Shown: in pieces, positions 8,195-18,000 of the stretch
Layout: every line of letters begins with the position of its first letter
How positions within the stretch are numbered: position 1 is the first letter of the stretch
DNA from: Bin34 sp965219935
Lineage (GTDB): Bacteria; Chloroflexota; Anaerolineae; Caldilineales; Caldilineaceae
NCBI GenBank assembly: GCA_965219935.1
Contig: CBDCOU010000003.1
Span: forward strand, 3,782,001 to 3,846,000
Reading direction: 5' to 3'
DNA: 64,000 bases
Program-made: the position numbers and the translations under genes
The notes under the pieces: model-generated
The model's input: the letters and a program-made list of their open reading frames with translations, nothing else
Databases searched by the model: none
What the model was told of the DNA's origin: nothing

Positions 8195-9103
8195 TCAGCG
8201 CGACTTCAGCTCGCCGGCGTAGAACACCCAGAAGCCCGAGGAGCGGTACACCAGCAGGGTCAGGACCAGGATGTAGGCAAACAGAATCCAGGCCAGCACG
8301 GAGGCATAGCCCATCTTGAAGAACTGGAAGGCGTTCCGATACAGGTACAGCACGATGAACAGCGTGGCTTCGTGGGGTCCCCCGTTCGTCATGATGAGAG
8401 CCTGGGTAAAGATTTGCAGGGCCGTGATGATGCCGATGACCAGGTTGTAGAACAGCACCGGCGTGATCATGGGCAGCGTGATGTGCCAGAAGGCGGCCCC
8501 GCGTCCCGCCCCGTCCACGCGCACCGCTTCATACAGTTCGGACGGCACCCCCTGCAGACCCGCCAGGTAGATCACGATGCCGCCCCCCACATGCCAGAGG
8601 GACATGCCGATCATCGATGTGAGGGCCCAGTCCTTGTCGCCCAGCCATCCGGGTCCCACAATGTCGAAACGGGCGAGAAAGGAGTTGATGAGGCCGAAGT
8701 TCGGGGCGTAGATCCAGCGCCACAGCAACGCCACCGCCACACCGGACAGTACCGACGGCAGGTAGTACACGGTGCGGTAGAACTGGAGTCCCCGGATCCG
8801 GGTATTGAGCAGCAGTGCCACGCACAGGCCCAGCAGAATCTGCAGCGGCACGCTGACCACCGCATAGATGGAGGTGACCTTGAGGGCCTGTCCCACCTTG
8901 GGATCGTCGGTCAGGGCCTTGTCGAAGTTGGCCCAGCCCACCCACTTGGGCTGGGTGAGCACATCGTATTCCGTGAAGGCAAAGAAGGCGGAGGCGATCA
9001 TGGGCCCTACCGTGAAGAGCAGGAACCCCAGGAGCCAGGGCGACGCGAAAAGCCAGCCATCCCGCTCCTCGCGTCGCCTCATTGGGCTGGACGGCGGGAT
9101 CAT
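8195..9103 (-). CDS. Sugar ABC transporter permease, MalF type
   Basis: A permease of about 302 residues. The body begins RREERDGWLFASPWLLGFLLF, the typical family opening, so starts at 9103 (MIPPSS) or 9082 (MRRREE) are preferred over a longer frame from 9139. The EAA loop reads YEAVRVDGAGRGAAFW and is followed by HITLPM. About six membrane segments are seen. It stands between the binding-protein gene and the MalG-type permease with short spacers, which shows a single operon. Nothing unusual was noticed. Confidence 0.94.
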   Translation of the reverse strand: MIPPSSPMRRREERDGWLFASPWLLGFLLFTVGPMIASAFFAFTEYDVLTQPKWVGWANFDKALTDDPKVGQALKVTSIYAVVSVPLQILLGLCVALLLNTRIRGLQFYRTVYYLPSVLSGVAVALLWRWIYAPNFGLINSFLARFDIVGPGWLGDKDWALTSMIGMSLWHVGGGIVIYLAGLQGVPSELYEAVRVDGAGRGAAFWHITLPMITPVLFYNLVIGIITALQIFTQALIMTNGGPHEATLFIVLYLYRNAFQFFKMGYASVLAWILFAYILVLTLLVYRSSGFWVFYAGELKSR

Positions 9104-9193
9104 GGATTGCAGGTCATGTGGAGCAAAGAGTGGCCGCACAATCGTTGTGCGGCCACTCCTCCCGCGCAGGACGCGGATGGAAACGGAGCGGGG

Positions 9194-10519
9194 TCAGCCG
9201 ATGATCCCGTTGATTTCCGCCGTCAAGTCGGCGGCCAGTTGGGCGGCGGGCTTGGAGCCGTCCCACAGGGAATCCAGGCCGGTGGTAATCGCCTGCACGA
9301 TTTCGGATTCGTTGGGATGCGCCGGCCAGGCACGGCCCTCGCCCCGGAGCAGCATCTCGGGGAAGACATTGTTGACCGCGTGGCTGTTGCACCGTTCGCA
9401 TTCGTAGTTCTTGTACCAGTCCTGCTCCACCAGCGACTTGCGGGACGGATGGGCGTATCCCCGGCTGATGCGCAGGCGCTGCCCTTCGGGGCTGCAGATC
9501 CAGGCGGCTAGGAGGTAGGCCTCGTCCGGCACCTCGGAACCGGACCAGATCGAGGTCCAACCGATTAGCAGGCGGGTCAGGCGACTGCCGCTGTTGCTGA
9601 GGGGCAGCGGGGCGGCGTCGAACTGGAAGTCCTCGATGGAACGCAGGCCGCCCAGGCAGCCGCGCACGCACCAGAAGGAACCGAGTGTGCCGGACGTGAA
9701 GCGATCGAACATGCCGAGCTCGCTCAGGGCTTCGGGTCCGGGGGCACTGCCGTCGTCGACTACCAGGGACTGCATCCACTCCAGGGCCTCAATGGCTTCG
9801 TCGCTGTCCAGCATGCACTGTGTGCCGTCCTCGTTGAGGATTTCGCCCCCGTTGCTCCAGATGGTGCCCAGCCAGTTGGGGTGGCCGATGCCGTAGTGCG
9901 TGGTAATGGCACCGTCGACCTCGGTCAATGCGGTTCCCGCGGCCGACATGTCGGCCCAGGTGGTATCCCAGTCGGGGTAGGGCAATCCTGCTGCGTCATA
10001 CAGGTCGGCGTTGTACCAAATGCCTTCCGGCGCCCCGTCGTTGGGCAGGGCCAGGAGCTGTCCCTTGATGATGCAGGCGTTGACATGGGCATCGAAGAAA
10101 TCGTCGAAGACGGTTTCGTCGGGATGCTGTGCCGCATAGTCGTCCAGCGGGACGTAGACATTCTTTTCCGCCAGCGAACCGAAATACCCAAACAGGGTCT
10201 TGAAGGTGTCCGGAGCAGTGCCGCCGGACAGCATGGTCAACAGCTTGTCGTTGTAGGCCTGGCCGTAGCCTGTTCCTGCCGGCGTGTACTGGCCGTCAAT
10301 CTCGGGATACCGGTTGTTGAATTCCTCGAACACCGGTGCGAAGTCGGCATCCTCATTGGTGCTTCCGGGCACCATGAAGGTTACGGTAACGGGTTCGGGC
10401 ATGGCCGCTTCTTCGGCGGACGGCGCCGCGACCGGCACGCAGGCCGCGAGCAGGCCGGTGGACACACCCAGCCCTGTCATCTGCAGAAATGTGCGACGCG
10501 TAAATTTGCCTTTGCTCAT
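9194..10519 (-). CDS. Extracellular solute-binding protein (family 1), Tat-exported lipoprotein
   Basis: Binding component of the second carbohydrate importer, 441 residues. The N-terminus has a twin-arginine motif (FTRRTFLQMTGLG), a hydrophobic core and a lipobox-like LLAAC. The ATG at 10519 is favoured because GGAG lies nine bases before it; an ATG two codons upstream is too close to that site. The body fits the MalE-like family (QYTPAGTGYGQAYNDKLLTM). It is followed by two permeases and preceded, 257 bases away and on the same strand, by a gamma-glutamyltransferase-like gene. Whether that enzyme belongs to the same transcript is not certain. Confidence 0.93.
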   Translation of the reverse strand: MSKGKFTRRTFLQMTGLGVSTGLLAACVPVAAPSAEEAAMPEPVTVTFMVPGSTNEDADFAPVFEEFNNRYPEIDGQYTPAGTGYGQAYNDKLLTMLSGGTAPDTFKTLFGYFGSLAEKNVYVPLDDYAAQHPDETVFDDFFDAHVNACIIKGQLLALPNDGAPEGIWYNADLYDAAGLPYPDWDTTWADMSAAGTALTEVDGAITTHYGIGHPNWLGTIWSNGGEILNEDGTQCMLDSDEAIEALEWMQSLVVDDGSAPGPEALSELGMFDRFTSGTLGSFWCVRGCLGGLRSIEDFQFDAAPLPLSNSGSRLTRLLIGWTSIWSGSEVPDEAYLLAAWICSPEGQRLRISRGYAHPSRKSLVEQDWYKNYECERCNSHAVNNVFPEMLLRGEGRAWPAHPNESEIVQAITTGLDSLWDGSKPAAQLAADLTAEINGIIG

Positions 10520-10776
10520 GATCATTGTCTCCAGTTTGGCGGCGAACCATGGACAGAGCCCGATTGACCAGAAGCAAGGCACATCTCGCAGTGGGCAGCC
10601 GAGCGGGGCTGGATTCTATCCAACCCCAGGAATCGACTGATCGCGTCCAACAGGACTCGTTGTGGTGCGTTCATGGTCGTTGCCAGGCCAGCCAACCGAC
10701 TGGCAAACGGGCCATCGCACTCCCGTTTTCAGGGCCGGATAGAGCCGGCTGGTGCTCAAATACAGTTGACCAGCAT

Positions 10777-12507
10777 TCACCATCCGGCTGCGTAGGCCGT
10801 GGTGCGCGGATCCGCACCGCCGGTGAGAACCCCTGCCTCGGCATCCACGGTAATGGCGCACACCCGGCTGACCATTCCGCTCCATTCACCATCCTCTTCC
10901 AATATGTGCCCCTTGGTTTGCAAGGCGGAGCGCGCCTCTGCCGCGATCCGCGTCTCCACGGTCACTACGCCGTCCAGCGTGATGTGGGGCCAAAACGAAT
11001 TCGGGAAACTGTGACTGATGACCCGTGGGGCTTCAATGGCGGACTGCGGATCCATGCCGAATTCAACGGTATTGAGAAAGACCTGGAGCATGCCCTGCAC
11101 CTGGGCATCCCCGCCGGGACATCCAAAGGGCATGTAGGGACGACCATTGCGCCGGGCCAAAGCCGGATTGGGGGTCAGGCGCGGACGCTTGCCCGGCATG
11201 AGGGATGAGGCGTGATTGGGATCCAGCCAACTCTGGGTGCCCCTGTGGGATATGGGAAAGCCCAGTCCCGGCACTACCGCAGCCCCGCCGACACCGTCGG
11301 AGGGAGTGGCGGAAAAGGCGTTGCCCTGTCCGTCCACTACGCAGAGATAGGTGGTGTCGCTCTCCCAGGGCAGTTTTCCGTCCGCATCGGAGTTTCCTGA
11401 CGAAGCCTCCCGGGCAGGGTCCCCCTGCCTGTCGGGCTCAAAGGGCCACGGATCGCCGCAGGGCGGCATGGAAGGTGTTGCTTGGCAAGGATCAATCCGT
11501 TGTCGGCGCCGGTCGGCATACTCGGCATGCAACAGGCCCTGCATGGGCACGTTTACGAAGCCGGGATCGCCGAAATAGGCCTCGCGGTCGGCAAAGACCA
11601 GCTTGAGCGTTTCCAACAGCACATGCAGATAATCCCCTGAGTTGTGCCCCATCGCCTTGAGGTCCAGCCCTTCCAGAATGTTCAGGGCCATCAGGAGCGA
11701 GGGACCTTGACACCAAGGTCCGCAACTGTTGACTTCCAGATCCCGATATCGGATGGTTTCGGGTGCTTCCACCAAGACCGTGAAGTCCGCCAAATCCTCA
11801 TAGGTCAGCAGGCTGTCCTGCCGTTCGTGAAACTCGGCAATCTCCCGCGCGATATCTCCCTTGTAAATCAGATCGCGTGCTGCGCGGATGCCCTGGGTGC
11901 GATCACCAGCGCGACCGCGCTCCGCATCGATCATGCGCTGGAACGTATTGGCCAAATCAGGTTGCGCGAACAGTTGGCCTACCGGCACGGGCTCCCCTGC
12001 CGGCAGGAATGTGGAAGCCGTTGTGGCATAGGTGCGGATGGCAGAGCTTTGGAGAGCCTCGTAAAACCGTTCATCCACGGGTCTCCCGTCCCGGGCCAAT
12101 TCCAGGGCAGGTTGCACTACCTCCTCGAAGGTCATGGTTCCCCACCGGGCCAAGGCGCTTAGCCAGGCATCCGGAGCCGCGGGCGTTACCGTCCGCGGCA
12201 GGCCCTCGGGCATGTCCCCGTCGTGGTGTTCCATGAAGTGCTGAATACTGGCAGCCTTGGGCCAGCGGCCCAGACCACTGATCGTCTCTACCGGCTTGCC
12301 ATCGCCGGGGCCGAACATGATGGGTGCAACGCCGCCGAAGTTTGCCGACTCCGGCACAACTACATTGAGGCACAGGCCCGCGGCAACACCGGCATCGGCG
12401 GCATTGCCCCCTTGCTCCAGAATTCGGAGACCGGCCATGGTGGCCAGATTGTGATCGGTGGAGATGAGGTGGCTTCGGCTGCGAAAGGGGGGACGTGTGG
12501 TTTCCAT
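10777..12507 (-). CDS. ggt: Gamma-glutamyltransferase family protein
   Basis: A 576-residue Ntn-hydrolase-type protein. The N-terminus has MAGLRILEQGGNAADAGVA, a hallmark of the family, and the autocleavage site is DTTYLCVVDGQGNAFS, with Thr385 as expected nucleophile of the small subunit. The C-terminal part has CPGGDAQVQGMLQV and the usual ending. The Arg-containing substrate loop of classical enzymes (FRE) is replaced by SGLGRWPKAA, so the substrate may differ from glutathione. The ATG at 12507 has GAG six bases upstream and is preferred over 12537. No signal peptide is seen. A degraded copy of its 5' part lies just upstream at 12595-14666. Confidence 0.88.
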   Translation of the reverse strand: METTRPPFRSRSHLISTDHNLATMAGLRILEQGGNAADAGVAAGLCLNVVVPESANFGGVAPIMFGPGDGKPVETISGLGRWPKAASIQHFMEHHDGDMPEGLPRTVTPAAPDAWLSALARWGTMTFEEVVQPALELARDGRPVDERFYEALQSSAIRTYATTASTFLPAGEPVPVGQLFAQPDLANTFQRMIDAERGRAGDRTQGIRAARDLIYKGDIAREIAEFHERQDSLLTYEDLADFTVLVEAPETIRYRDLEVNSCGPWCQGPSLLMALNILEGLDLKAMGHNSGDYLHVLLETLKLVFADREAYFGDPGFVNVPMQGLLHAEYADRRRQRIDPCQATPSMPPCGDPWPFEPDRQGDPAREASSGNSDADGKLPWESDTTYLCVVDGQGNAFSATPSDGVGGAAVVPGLGFPISHRGTQSWLDPNHASSLMPGKRPRLTPNPALARRNGRPYMPFGCPGGDAQVQGMLQVFLNTVEFGMDPQSAIEAPRVISHSFPNSFWPHITLDGVVTVETRIAAEARSALQTKGHILEEDGEWSGMVSRVCAITVDAEAGVLTGGADPRTTAYAAGW

Positions 12508-12594
12508 GGAATTCTCGTTGGCTTGCTTCGCTGTCAATACGGGACAGTGTACGGGGCTTCCGGCCCGAGTGCTGAGCTGGGTTTGGGCCGTGCT

Positions 12595-12703
12595 CTGATG
12601 TTTGTTGCCACGAAGTGCTAACTACTGGTGGCTTGGAGCCAGCGGTCCAGACCACTGATGGTTTCTACGGTTTGCCATTGCAGAGTCCGAACATGATGGG
12701 AAG
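12595..12703 (-). pseudogene. Second part of a duplicated ggt 5' fragment
   Basis: Reading left, the DNA matches codons about 62-95 of the intact ggt gene, including CCCATCATGTTCGG and the ISGL..RW region. One base is missing after the GKP codons, which brings a TAG into frame. It continues the ggt fragment that stops at 14475; the two pieces are separated by 1.77 kb holding two unrelated genes. Confidence 0.75.
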
Positions 12704-13690
12704 TTGTGCAGCTAAATCCGCAAAGCCCCTACAGTAGCCGTGGGCCTGCTCGGTACCGGTGTGAAGTCCCGGACGGGCGCGGCCTCTTCGCCGGGGGACG
12801 GTCCGTCGGTTTGCCAGAAACTTATGTTTGCAGGTCAGAGCACAGTGTTTGCCTTCGTTGTGCCGTTCTCCAGGCTCGCTGTTCCTGGGAAGGAGAATAC
12901 CGTAGCGGGCGGACAGTTTCGGATCGGCTTCCGGGTCAGTCATCATCTGGTGGACTTCCAGCACCTCCCCTCCCAGCTCTTGGCAGTGCGGTATCAGGGA
13001 TTCCCAGCTTGGCAACTCCTCGGGGCGGAACAGACGAAACCTCTGATCCCAGTGGTTGAGCGACTTTTTCCAATCCCGCGGTTTGAGGTTTAGCAGGCGC
13101 AGGCCCATCTCTTCCAGAAACGACAACGGCCGGTTCTGGCCATCGTGCGAGAACGATGCATGTGGTCTCACATCGTAGCGGTGTTCCAATGGAATCAAAA
13201 TCGTATAGAGGCGCTTGAAGGGAGTGCCTCTCGTCATGACGGTGAGATCAGCGTAGTCTCGAGCCATGTTCCTGAACAGCAACAAATAGCTTTTGAGGCG
13301 AATCAGATCATCCAACGTGGGCAAGCGCATGGGCAATCCCATTACGGTAGCGTTGTGCCATTCCAACGGTTCGCCGTGCGGCCCGACGATGTCGTCATCC
13401 ATTAGGGACACCTGCACTCCGTCCACGTTTCCAAAAATGGTGTGCCTCTCCCGTAAGGAATGAAAGTTCCAGCCGTCCATTCCGTCAAGGCGTTCCAGGA
13501 CACTGTCCCAAATGGATGCCAGATTGTGGACCAAGTGGTCGGCATCCTGTGATGTGCGATAGGGGACCAGAACGTTCACAGCAGTCCCGCCCACCAGGAG
13601 GGCCTCATCCACTGCGGATTGTGTTCGGGATGCAGCTTCCAGAACCGCTTCCCAACGGGCCAGTTCTTCGGGCCTCAACGGTACTGGCAT
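12665..13690 (-). CDS. Nucleotidyltransferase, AbiEii-like toxin family (C-terminus altered)
   Basis: A 341-residue protein. The N-terminal half has the nucleotidyltransferase signature LLVGGTAVNVLVPYRTSQDAD (GG motif, then DxD), followed by LPTLDDLIRLKSYLLL and RDYADLTVM, the pattern of AbiEii/DUF1814-type enzymes. These are the toxin half of type IV-like modules and transfer nucleotides to tRNA. The last residues (PIMFGLCNGKP) are read from the neighbouring ggt remnant, and the preceding Arg-rich tail also looks non-native, so the original C-terminus was probably lost on insertion. The gene 67 bases upstream is on the same strand and is the likely partner. Confidence 0.75.
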   Translation of the reverse strand: MPVPLRPEELARWEAVLEAASRTQSAVDEALLVGGTAVNVLVPYRTSQDADHLVHNLASIWDSVLERLDGMDGWNFHSLRERHTIFGNVDGVQVSLMDDDIVGPHGEPLEWHNATVMGLPMRLPTLDDLIRLKSYLLLFRNMARDYADLTVMTRGTPFKRLYTILIPLEHRYDVRPHASFSHDGQNRPLSFLEEMGLRLLNLKPRDWKKSLNHWDQRFRLFRPEELPSWESLIPHCQELGGEVLEVHQMMTDPEADPKLSARYGILLPRNSEPGERHNEGKHCALTCKHKFLANRRTVPRRRGRARPGLHTGTEQAHGYCRGFADLAAQLPIMFGLCNGKP

Positions 13691-13757
13691 GATCCAGCAG
13701 CACTCCCGTCAAGTCGAAGGGAAGAGGCAGACCCCCACCTGTGCCCAATGCCGCATG

Positions 13758-14294
13758 TCACAAAGTCATGGCGCGTTCAACACCTGACTCACCCCTCCCT
13801 TCCTCGACAGCACGAGCGTGGTCCAGGAATGCCTGGTAGTCCTTGGCCGCCCATGGGTGATCCAGCATCAAGGCCGCGAATCGAATCACCTCCGCCCGAA
13901 CCTCCGAGTCGTCCTCGATGGCCTTCCATAGGCGTTCCCTGTTTTCCGGTTCGCCTTTCTCAATGTATCTGGAAATCACGCGTGCATGCCGCATACCGTC
14001 TGTTACCGCAAGCACCCCGGCAATCTCGGGGGCAGCCATCTCGAACAGCCCAGGCTCGTCAACTGTGACCACCTTCGGGATCATGTTCTCGTACGGATCC
14101 CTTGAGAAGTCATGCTCATCGGCAAACGCCTGAAGGTTGGCTTCGTTCCAAGGCTCGCCGTTGGTTGTGCGCATGTCTATGGCATTCAGATTGCGGGCCA
14201 CGTCGGCTACCGAAGCCGAGGTGTTGTACCACCCGTGCGCCTTGAGGCACCAGATGATCTGTTCCACATGCTCACTTGGTGTCCGACTGTTCAT
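13758..14294 (-). CDS. Hypothetical protein, probable partner of the nucleotidyltransferase
   Basis: A 178-residue soluble, mostly helical and acidic protein. It begins MNSRTPSEHVEQIIWCLKA and contains SVADVARNLNAIDMRTTNG, which may be a helix-turn-helix. The rest is unrecognised. It precedes the AbiEii-like gene in the same direction, which is where an antitoxin usually sits, but it lacks a confident antitoxin match. Both genes lie inside the split ggt duplicate, so they probably arrived together. The ribosome site is weak. Confidence 0.65.
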   Translation of the reverse strand: MNSRTPSEHVEQIIWCLKAHGWYNTSASVADVARNLNAIDMRTTNGEPWNEANLQAFADEHDFSRDPYENMIPKVVTVDEPGLFEMAAPEIAGVLAVTDGMRHARVISRYIEKGEPENRERLWKAIEDDSEVRAEVIRFAALMLDHPWAAKDYQAFLDHARAVEEGRGESGVERAMTL

Positions 14295-14474
14295 CCTGTA
14301 TCCAACTGGCTTGGACTTGGTTCAATCCGCGGCCATTGTATCCGACGAGGCGCGGTGCAACCGGTTCACATCCAAAGGCACGGGCTCATGGCCGCAGTGG
14401 TGGAGTAGGGGCCGTACGCCGGCCGTCTTGGATGGCGAGATTCGGCACTTGCGGATTTTGCTATACAACTCTCC

Positions 14475-14666
14475 TATGGTGGATGCAACACTGCAGAAGT
14501 TCGCCGATTTCGGAACAACACGTTGAGATACAGGCCCGCGGCCATACCGGCATTGGTGGCATGGCCCCATGGTTCCAGAATCCGCAGGCCAGCCATGGTG
14601 GTCCGATAGTGATCAGTGGAGATGAGATGGCTTCTGCTGCGAAAGGGGGGACGTGTGGTCTGCATG
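14475..14666 (-). pseudogene. First part of a duplicated ggt 5' fragment
   Basis: Reading left from the ATG at 14664 the DNA gives TTRPPFRSRSHLISTDH and MAGLRILEPWGHATNAG, nearly identical to residues 3-40 of the intact ggt product. A one-base loss after LNV shifts the frame, and similarity stops at the codons for VAPI. The similarity also extends roughly 50-90 bases upstream of the start into the presumed promoter region. It is therefore a tandem duplication of the ggt 5' end rather than a shared domain. Confidence 0.85.
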
Positions 14667-15030
14667 GGGTTTCCGTTGGCGTCCTGCGTGGTTAATGCGG
14701 ACACAGTGCGAGGGGACTTTTGGGACCTGAGGGGACCCGAGCACAGCGCTCGGCTGGGTCCATCCCCTCCAACGGAATCCTACTCGCGGCTGGGATTCCA
14801 CTGGTTGATGGTCGATTTGAGGCTGCCGTCGCCTGCATCACAGATCAAGTGGTACGTTCCTCCTTTCAGCACCAAATCCCAGCAGAACTCGGGTCTTTCC
14901 GGAGCGACTTTGAACCGCCGCCAGCCCGGTGCAAGGCAGGTTCCCTGGCCAGGGATAGCCTGCCGACCATGTGATATGCTTTTCCCGCACATGATTTCGG
15001 ATCTGATGCCATTCGGCATATGCGTATTGT
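14667..15030. other. Intergenic region with imperfect hairpin
   Basis: This region of about 360 bases has no gene. An imperfect hairpin spans roughly 14729-14769: arms GAGGGG/CCCCTC outside and GAGC/GCTC inside. It could end transcription in either direction, but no clear T-run follows. Part of the region resembles the DNA upstream of the intact ggt gene. No clear promoter for the macroglobulin gene was found. Confidence 0.4.
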
Positions 15031-18000
15031 GTGATCAAATTGGCGGATATGAGATTTAATCTAATGAATCATCCAAACGTGACAGTGCATCGAGACGGCA
15101 ACAGCTACTTCTCCTTGACTTTGTCATTGTTGATCAGCCTCATGGTTTTGTCGGCCTGTGCCCTGGGACCGAAATCAGAGGAGAGTGCGGATCCGTTGGT
15201 GGTTGAAGTCACCAGGGAAACCGTCCGGGTCGAAACTCGCGAAATAATGCGCGTAGTCACAGCCACACCAACGCCGAGGGCACTCCCGACTCCCATTCCA
15301 ACTCCCACCCCAACTGTGCATCCGCCAGACCTACCGGGACTCCATCCCGATTACTTCGAACCAGCACCGCACATTGAATACGAATCAACTCTTGTTTCCG
15401 AATTTGCAACCGGCAACGAATTCGCGCCCTTGACTGTCGTTCGCCGGGAACCTACTACTCAGGACGTGCAAACCCCAAGTGCCAGTGACGGACCGCCAAA
15501 GCTGATGGTGAAATCAGTTCCCGCTGTCAAGAGAATCGAGGCTGTTTCCGATGTCGGTGTTCATAGGGTTGAAGAATCCAGAGCTCGTGAACTACTGGCA
15601 CTGGTACCCGTCCTCGAAATCCAGCCACGCGTAGAAGATGAACTGCATCTCCCCTTGGAACGCTTGCACCCTCCGCAAACAGGAGGCGAGGAGGCATTGA
15701 CGTTTCCACCGTCAGAGCAGCCAAGAATACCAGCGCCGGAGACCGATACCCAACCCTTGGAAATTCTTCGACATAGTCCATCCGAGGATGTTGGGATTGC
15801 ACCCAACATTAGCATCACATTTTCGAAACCCATGGTTCCGTTGACAAGCCATACAACCTTGGCAGCCCGGAATGTACCGGCATTGGTTACCCCAGAACTT
15901 TCGGGGGAATGGTATTGGATGGGAACACAAACCTTGTTCTTCCAACCAACGGTACGTTTAGCCGGATCCACGCGATATACGGTTGAAGTGCCGGAAGGCA
16001 CCGCAGCCGCCGACGGCACCACCACAACCGAAACCCGCGCCTGGGAGTTCGAGACCTCACGCTTGCAACTGACCTCGGCTTGGCCTGGTACTTGGGGCTC
16101 GTTGGGCCTCCGACCTGACTTTGTTCTCCGGTTCAACCAGGACATTGATCGCAATGACGTCTTTCAATTCCTGTCTGTCCGTGCGAATAATGAAGAATTC
16201 CCGATTGAGCTGATTGACCCACTCGATGATGGAGTCCCGTCGTACATCCGAAGTCTTGTGACCGAATCACCGTTGCGAACCATCGCATTTCAAGTTAAGA
16301 CTGATCTCCCGCAGGGCACGAAGATAACTGTGGAGGTAGAAAAAGGTGCTCAATCAGCAGAAGGTCCTCTACCCACCTTGAAAAAGCAATATCGCAGTTA
16401 CCAAACCTACGGGAAACTACGAGTTGACTATACCAATTGCGGCTCATCATCCTACCAACCCAACCAGTACAGATGCCAAGCCGACACCGACTTGATCATT
16501 GGTTTCAACCACAAGTTGGATCCGGACTCAATCACGGACAATTCAATTCTGATTTCTCCTCCTTTGCCCAAGGGGCAAGTTGAAGTGTCGCAGTGGAGGG
16601 GGAGTCTGCGGATCAAAGGCATTAAAGAGGTAAATACAAAATATCGGGTCCGTTTGGATCCGGAAATCTCCGATGAATTTGGTCAGCAATTGGGGCTAGT
16701 GAATGATTTGACTTTCAATATCTTCGCGAAACCAGTTGGTGTCCAACTGCACCTTCCGGCGCCTATGGAGGTTCTGAACCCGTTTCACGATGGGCAATAC
16801 AAAGTTCACGCTTGGAACCTAAGCGACCAACGTGCATTGCTGTATGACGTGGATTTGAACAACTGGCGCGACTTTCGAAGTGATCCTTCAAGTAGCCGCT
16901 ATAATGCATACATTCTCCAGACACCCGAACATCTCTCTTCAAGCCACTACGGCGGCAGGGTGCCGTCCAAGGGATTGTTTGGTAACCAACCGGTACTTGA
17001 CACGAATCTCACCTATGAGACTGAACTCGATGCACGTAGTGAGGCCAGCATTGATTTGAACCCCTATCTTGTAGACAATGCGGGTCACTTGCTGCTGACG
17101 CTACCGCTTTCAGCTGCCGTGCAGAGATTTGCGTTCTGGCCTCATGATGAAACCCGGGCACATCCCATGAGGACTGTCACATGGATCCAATCGACGCGTT
17201 TGGGCGTGGAAGCCTTCCGCGACCGCAACTTGTGTGTTGTGAAAGTGTCGGATCTGCTGACAGGGGCCCCGGTCGAGGGTGTTGCCATTCAGTTGTCGCC
17301 ACAACGCCACTCAGTGGCAACCGATGAGGATGGTTACAGTTCCTTCGACCTTTCGACTCTAGCATCTCAGCCTAGTCCAGTATACGCAAGGTCAGGCTTC
17401 GACTCCGCAGTGCTACCCGGTGGTTGTGCGGAGTCGTCCTTTCCGCCTAAGTCAAAAACATTTTGGCATGCAATCACAGATCGGAATCTTTATAAACCTG
17501 GGGAAACCGTCAGTGTCAAAGGTTGGTTGCGTCAGGTCCATTATCATCCAACTGGTGATGTGGGCTTCGTTACAGGTAGCCAGCGTGTTTACTATTCCAT
17601 GTGTGACTCACGCAATGTCTACCTAGGGTCGGGTTCAGCAGATATTGGGACAGTTGGCACTTTTGACTTCAGTTTTGTACTTCCTGAGCAAGCAAACCTA
17701 GGCAATGGCTACATCAGCCTCAGCTTAAAAGCACCAAATACTGAAAGTACTGAAATTTTGGATTTTGGTTGTGTTCGGCAGTTCAGATACTATTCTAGAC
17801 ATTATTATTATCCGGATACAGTGCATCCGCTCCTGTTTCAAATCCAAGAGTTCCGACGCCCGGAGTTCGAGGCGACCTTATCGGATGCAGTGGGTCCGCA
17901 CTTCCAGTCCTCAACGCTATTCGTGGATGCCAGTGCGAATTACTATGGAGGAGGACCGCTGCAAGGCGCTCAGGTGGATTGGCGAGTTCAAGGGCGTCCT

